Source: Bryobacterales bacterium
Lineage (GTDB): Bacteria > Acidobacteriota > Terriglobia > Bryobacterales > Bryobacteraceae
Direction of reading: 5' to 3'
Length of the DNA stretch: 9,399 nucleotides
NCBI GenBank assembly: GCA_009697495.1
Contig: SHUN01000078.1
Location: 1 to 9,399, forward strand
Shown here: positions 7,024-9,399 of the stretch, one piece after another
Layout: every line of letters begins with the position of its first letter
How positions within the stretch are numbered: the stretch's first letter is position 1
Made by a program: the position numbers and the translations under genes
The notes under the pieces: generated by a model
What the model saw: only the letters and a program-made list of their open reading frames with translations
Database searches by the model: none
What the model was told of the DNA's origin: nothing

Positions 7024-8184
7024 ATGAAACCCGCCGTACTCGCCTCGCTCCTGCTTGCCGCATCTCTCTTCCCGCAGGCCCGCAAATTCACGCTGCCGCC
7101 GCCCAATCCAGCCGGCCAGGTCGCCAACGGCGCCAAGGTTGTGCCGCAACCGGCCGGCAAGAACCTCACTGTGCCCGCCGGATTCACCGCTGTCGAATAC
7201 GCCGGCGGCTTTCAAAAACCCCGCGACATGCTGCAACTCCCCGGCGGCGCGATCCTCGTCACCGAAAGCGTGGCCAAAGGCGGCGTCTTCATCGTCAACA
7301 ACGACAAGGACCGCAAGCCGCTTATCTCCGGGCTCGACCGCCCCTTCGGCATGGCCTTCCACGACGGCTACTTGTACGTCTCTGAAGCCGAAGCCATCAA
7401 TCGTTACAAGCTCGATCCCGCCGCGCTCACCGCCGGTCCGGTCGAAAAGATCGTCGACTTGAAGGGTTACGGCAAAGGTCATTGGACCCGCTCCATAGCC
7501 GTTGACGCCAAGGCCAAAAAGCTCTACGTCTCCGTCGGCTCCGGCAGCAACGTAGACCTCGGCGACCCGCCCAACCGCAACGCCGTCAACGTCTATAACC
7601 TCGACGGCTCCAGCCCCGAAATCTTCGCCACCGGGCTCCGCAACCCCGTCACCATTCGCTTCCAGCCGGAAAGCAAAAAGCTCTGGGCCACCGTGCAGGA
7701 ACGCGACGGCCTGGGCGACGAAATCGTTCCGGACTTCTTCACCGAAGTGAAAAAGGGCGCATTCTACGGCTGGCCTTACGCCTACATCGGGCCCAATGAA
7801 GAGCCTCGCCACAAAGGCGTAAGTCCGGAAGCGGTCAAGAAAACCATCGAGCCCGACGTCCTTCTGGGCGCTCACGTCTCCGCCATGAGCTTCGCCTTCT
7901 ATACCGGCAAATCGTTCCCCGCCAAGTATCGCAACGGCGCTTTCATCGCGCTCCGCGGTTCGTCCGGCCGCAGCAAGCGCGTCGGCTATTCTCTGCTCTT
8001 CCAGGCGTTCAAAGGCGGCAAGCCCGTGGGCGCGTTGGAGCCGTTCCTCACGGGCTTCATGCTGGGCGAAGATGTGAAGGAAGTGTGGGGCCGTCCGGTC
8101 GGTGTCGTCCAACTCGCCGATGGTAGTCTGCTGCTTTCCGAAGACGGCAATAACAAGATCTGGCGCGTCAGCTACAAAAAGTAG
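7024..8184 (+). CDS. PQQ-dependent sugar/sorbosone dehydrogenase-like secreted protein
   Basis: This 386-residue product has an N-terminal signal sequence (MKPAVLASLLLAASLFPQA) and a beta-propeller of the sorbosone dehydrogenase/soluble glucose dehydrogenase superfamily, which oxidises sugars or aldehydes with PQQ in the periplasm. Family patterns in order: FTAVEYAGGFQKPRDML, LDRPFGMAFHDGYLYVSE, GKGHWTRSIAV with His153 in the position expected for the catalytic histidine, KLYVSVGSGSNV, FATGLRNPVTIRFQPE, ERDGLGDEIVPDFF, GAFYGWPYAYIG, FPAKYRNGAFIALRGSS, and GRPVGVVQLADGSLLLSED from residue 356. The ATG at 7024 is chosen because it starts the signal peptide; the frame is open further upstream to 6913, but that stretch overlaps dctA and looks like a shadow. 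The gap to dctA is 16 bases, with no clear ribosome-binding site. The usual GSWNR motif reads GSSGR here. The substrate is unknown, and a non-catalytic binding propeller cannot be excluded. Stops TAG then TGA are in tandem. Confidence 0.87.
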   Translation: MKPAVLASLLLAASLFPQARKFTLPPPNPAGQVANGAKVVPQPAGKNLTVPAGFTAVEYAGGFQKPRDMLQLPGGAILVTESVAKGGVFIVNNDKDRKPLISGLDRPFGMAFHDGYLYVSEAEAINRYKLDPAALTAGPVEKIVDLKGYGKGHWTRSIAVDAKAKKLYVSVGSGSNVDLGDPPNRNAVNVYNLDGSSPEIFATGLRNPVTIRFQPESKKLWATVQERDGLGDEIVPDFFTEVKKGAFYGWPYAYIGPNEEPRHKGVSPEAVKKTIEPDVLLGAHVSAMSFAFYTGKSFPAKYRNGAFIALRGSSGRSKRVGYSLLFQAFKGGKPVGALEPFLTGFMLGEDVKEVWGRPVGVVQLADGSLLLSEDGNNKIWRVSYKK

Positions 8185-8217
8185 TGACCGTTTTCGGCTG
8201 CTTGCCATCTCGGTCAC
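8184..8217 (+). terminator. Possible weak hairpin at the end of the operon
   Basis: GTGACCG (8184-8190) and CGGTCAC (8211-8217) form a perfect 7-base inverted repeat starting at the last base of the dehydrogenase stop codon, with a 20-base loop. There is no T-run after it and the loop is long, so this is at best a weak candidate for a terminator or a 3'-end-protecting structure. Confidence 0.25.
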
Positions 8218-8287
8218 CCTCGCGGCTCAACCCGCGCTGTACCCCATCCGGAATGGCCGCCAGCCCCGCCGCCGAAAGCAGTACGGC

Positions 8288-8497
8288 CTATTCCCCCGCC
8301 ACCAGGCTCGGGAATGTGAAGTCGCCGCGTCGGCTCGAAACCTCGCCGCGAACCACGCCCGTCCCCGCCTGTGTCAGCCGCACCGCCGCCCCGCTCACGG
8401 CCAGTCCGGAACTCTCCCGCACCGAGGCGACGATCGTTCCATTCGTCGGCTGAGCCCACGCCATGGAAGCGGCAACTAGAAATAAGAGGTAGCGCAT
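8288..8497 (-). pseudogene. Remnant of a second Oar-like/carboxypeptidase-regulatory-domain protein
   Basis: On the minus strand an ATG at 8497 opens 69 codons: a signal peptide (MRYLLFLVAASMAWAQ) followed by the start of a carboxypeptidase-regulatory-like domain (GTIVASVRESSGLAVSGAAV, then GDFTFPSLVAGE). The layout mirrors the N-terminus of the receptor at 2431. The frame stops at TAG (8288-8290), exactly where the family usually has a tyrosine ('GEY'). Reading through, the next codons give AVLLSAAGLAAIP, which still fits the domain, down to about 8249; after that the similarity is lost. Plug and barrel are entirely missing and the sequence runs into the convergent dehydrogenase gene. This is best explained as the 5' stub of a receptor gene that lost the rest by deletion and also carries a nonsense change. 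A short expressed secreted protein is possible but unlikely. Confidence 0.75.
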
Positions 8498-8500
8498 GGC

Positions 8501-8565
8501 CGAAATAATACCTCAGTTCGTGCAACTCCATCCCAGCACCCCGCGAATAACCTGAGATTATTCCG
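8501..8565. promoter_or_regulatory. Inverted repeat in the divergent intergenic region
   Basis: The 92-base gap between the minus-strand remnant (start 8497) and the + strand gene at 8590 holds AATAAT-AC-CTCAG (8504-8516) and its complement CTGAGATTATT (8552-8562), with a 2-base bulge and 35 bases between the arms. The position suits an operator or a promoter-associated element, but no matching -35/-10 pair was convincing. A TATAGA at 8582-8587 is too close to the GTG at 8590 to serve it. Confidence 0.3.
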
Positions 8566-8589
8566 CCGCCGCCACTCTCTTTATAGACA

Positions 8590-8916
8590 GTGCCGGTTCC
8601 ATTCGATCACTCTTTCAAACTCCTGACCGACGATGACCCGCGAGCGGCGCTCGCCGCCTTCGCCGAAATCCCCCTCGATGCCGAGATCGAGGTCTCACCC
8701 GCCGACCGGGAATTGAACCTGTCCACTTTGAAGGTTGATAACCTCTACCGCTGCCGGCAGAACGCCGTCGAGTTCCTCATTCACTTCGAAGCCGTGTCCC
8801 GTTCCCGTTCCAGCGCTCTGGATCATCAAGTGGATTACGTCCGCGCCATCGTTTCCAAATACAGAACTCCTGATCTCAACGAATTTGCGATGTCCCCAAC
8901 TGGTAGACAAGTGTGA
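8590..8916 (+). CDS. Rpn/PD-(D/E)XK-like protein, C-terminally shortened
   Basis: This 108-residue product starts at a GTG; no Shine-Dalgarno sequence is visible, but the N-terminal pattern (PFDHSFKLLTDDDPRAALAAF) resembles the start of Rpn/DUF4351-type putative transposase or recombination-promoting nuclease proteins ('PFDxxxKxLxxxxP'). Asp50 (LKVDNLYR) and Glu67 (FLIHFEAVSR) lie where that family has its PD-(D/E)XK-like acidic residues, followed by an expected helix (HQVDYVRAIVSKYR). Full-length relatives are usually around 200-300 residues, so everything after about residue 96 is missing; the last residues (FAMSPTGRQV) do not look like the family. Its stop overlaps the next start (GTGTGA), so the two may be translated together. 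If active it would be a DNase, but a truncated remnant is more likely. The assignment comes from recognised pattern only. Confidence 0.6.
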   Translation: MPVPFDHSFKLLTDDDPRAALAAFAEIPLDAEIEVSPADRELNLSTLKVDNLYRCRQNAVEFLIHFEAVSRSRSSALDHQVDYVRAIVSKYRTPDLNEFAMSPTGRQV

Positions 8917-9260
8917 GTTCGGTATCGGGGATTCTGGTGGAGGATGTGTCCGGCAAGCGGGCGCTAGAGGTTTTGATCCCGAAGATCATTGGTGCAGGGC
9001 AGTCCTTCCGCATCCATGCGTACAAGGGTATCGGGCGCATCCCCAAGCGCAAGAGGATCCTTCTGAACAACTTGCCGTACCTTTTGAGCGGATATGGGCA
9101 AACCTATTTTCAAACCGGTTTTCCAGACGCCGTTTTTGTGATTTGTGATCTGGATGATCGAAATCGCGCGGATTTCCTCGCCGAGTTGAATTACGGACAT
9201 GGCTACGGCCTACCTGCCAATAGGCAAGTAAGTTCCCGTGGGAGAGCTGATGCCACCTGA
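8913..9260 (+). CDS. TOPRIM/DUF4276-like protein, probably C-terminally truncated
   Basis: This 115-residue product starts at a GTG overlapping the previous stop by 4 bases. The sequence ILVEDVSGKRALEVLIPKII (acidic residue Glu10) followed by DAVFVICDLDDRN (Asp79 and Asp81, a DxD) is a TOPRIM-like layout as found in DUF4276 and related small proteins, which often accompany AAA/OLD-like ATPases in defence loci. Between them is HAYKGIGRIPKRKR and a helix LNNLPYLLSGYG. Relatives are normally about 200 residues and carry a later acidic motif; here the sequence stops resembling the family after about residue 92 and ends in NYGHGYGLPANRQ and a charged tail. The GC content over 9061-9180 is about 46% by eye count, far below the operon, which suggests a different origin. 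No partner ATPase is visible in the window. Function is unproven. Confidence 0.55.
   Translation: MSSVSGILVEDVSGKRALEVLIPKIIGAGQSFRIHAYKGIGRIPKRKRILLNNLPYLLSGYGQTYFQTGFPDAVFVICDLDDRNRADFLAELNYGHGYGLPANRQVSSRGRADAT
9209..9232. repeat. Imperfect hairpin within the 3' end of the TOPRIM-like gene
   Basis: CCTACCTGCC and GGCAAGTAAG pair across an AATA loop with two mismatches (C9214/A9227 and C9210/A9231). It lies just after the point where the protein ceases to resemble its family, so it may mark a rearrangement junction or a former element end. Confidence 0.35.
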
Positions 9261-9289
9261 ATTATGCACAGGATCAGCGCCCGAGCTCT
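9243..9289. repeat. Overlapping short inverted repeats at the 3' end of the TOPRIM-like gene
   Basis: GCTGAT (9246-9251) pairs with ATCAGC (9273-9278), and AGAGCT (9243-9248) pairs with AGCTCT (9284-9289). The left arms overlap, so only one structure can form at a time. Six-base arms are short and could occur by chance. Confidence 0.25.
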
Positions 9290-9399
9290 GATTCTGCTCG
9301 GTTGCCGCGACCGGTAATTGAGTAAGTCAGTTCGATTGTTGTAACTTCACCTCCGCTGCCGAAACACCGATCCCGCCAAGCCCAGCGTCGAAGTTACTG
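9261..9399. other. Terminal stretch without a supported gene
   Basis: I see no convincing coding region in these 139 bases. An inverted repeat GTAACTTC (9341-9348) / GAAGTTAC (9390-9397) with a 41-base spacer is present. On the minus strand a frame is open from 9398 to a TGA at 9327-9329 (23 codons ending VKLQQSN) and could be the tail of a gene beyond the window edge, but it is too short to judge. Confidence 0.4.

Noticed and set aside
7012..8217. A 401-codon open frame on the minus strand, antisense to the dehydrogenase gene
   Set aside because: The + strand product has a signal peptide and the full set of family motifs; the antisense product is a compositional shadow.
8214..8531. A 105-codon minus-strand frame overlapping the receptor remnant
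   Set aside because: Its product is G/R-rich with no domain, while the neighbouring frame encodes a signal peptide and a recognisable domain.
9327..9398. 23-codon minus-strand frame at the window edge as the tail of another gene
   Set aside because: Too short to tell from chance; I did not recognise the sequence.
1..9399. CRISPR arrays, tRNA or rRNA genes, complete insertion sequences
   Set aside because: No regularly spaced direct repeats, no tRNA-like cloverleaf or rRNA sequence, and no intact transposase were seen on either strand.

Overview
The window looks like chromosomal DNA from an acidobacterium of the Solibacter/Bryobacter type (Acidobacteriota, Bryobacterales). Three things point there: an NHL-repeat protein ending in the TIGR03437 domain that is expanded in Solibacter, an Oar-like TonB-dependent receptor with an N-terminal carboxypeptidase-regulatory-like domain, and high GC (about 65% in a 60-base stretch counted by eye inside the sugar-dehydrogenase gene).

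Positions 1-8184 form one tightly packed, co-directional cluster on the + strand. It holds an NHL/TIGR03437 surface or secreted protein whose 5' end lies outside the window, an Oar-like outer-membrane receptor split by a one-base frameshift near 4032, a DctA-type C4-dicarboxylate/cation symporter, and a PQQ-dependent sorbosone/sugar-dehydrogenase-like secreted protein. Gaps between the genes are about 15, 3 and 16 bases, so co-transcription is likely. Taken together the products suggest capture of an organic substrate at the outer membrane, periplasmic oxidation of a sugar or aldehyde, and uptake of organic acids across the inner membrane. That combined role is inference. Each family identity is well supported.

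Positions 8185-9399 are different. There is a minus-strand remnant of a second Oar-like gene (signal peptide plus half of the carboxypeptidase-regulatory-like domain, cut by an in-frame amber codon). Next come two short + strand genes overlapping by 4 bases: a shortened Rpn/PD-(D/E)XK-like protein and a shortened TOPRIM/DUF4276-like protein. The second of these is clearly poorer in GC than the operon. The last 140 bases hold several inverted repeats and no gene I can support. This end reads as a decayed or rearranged accessory patch, perhaps the remains of a defence or mobile-element-linked gene pair.

I do not see a complete, convincing new system. The most useful leads are the frameshifted receptor, the two-gene nuclease/TOPRIM-like patch, and the second receptor remnant facing the operon.
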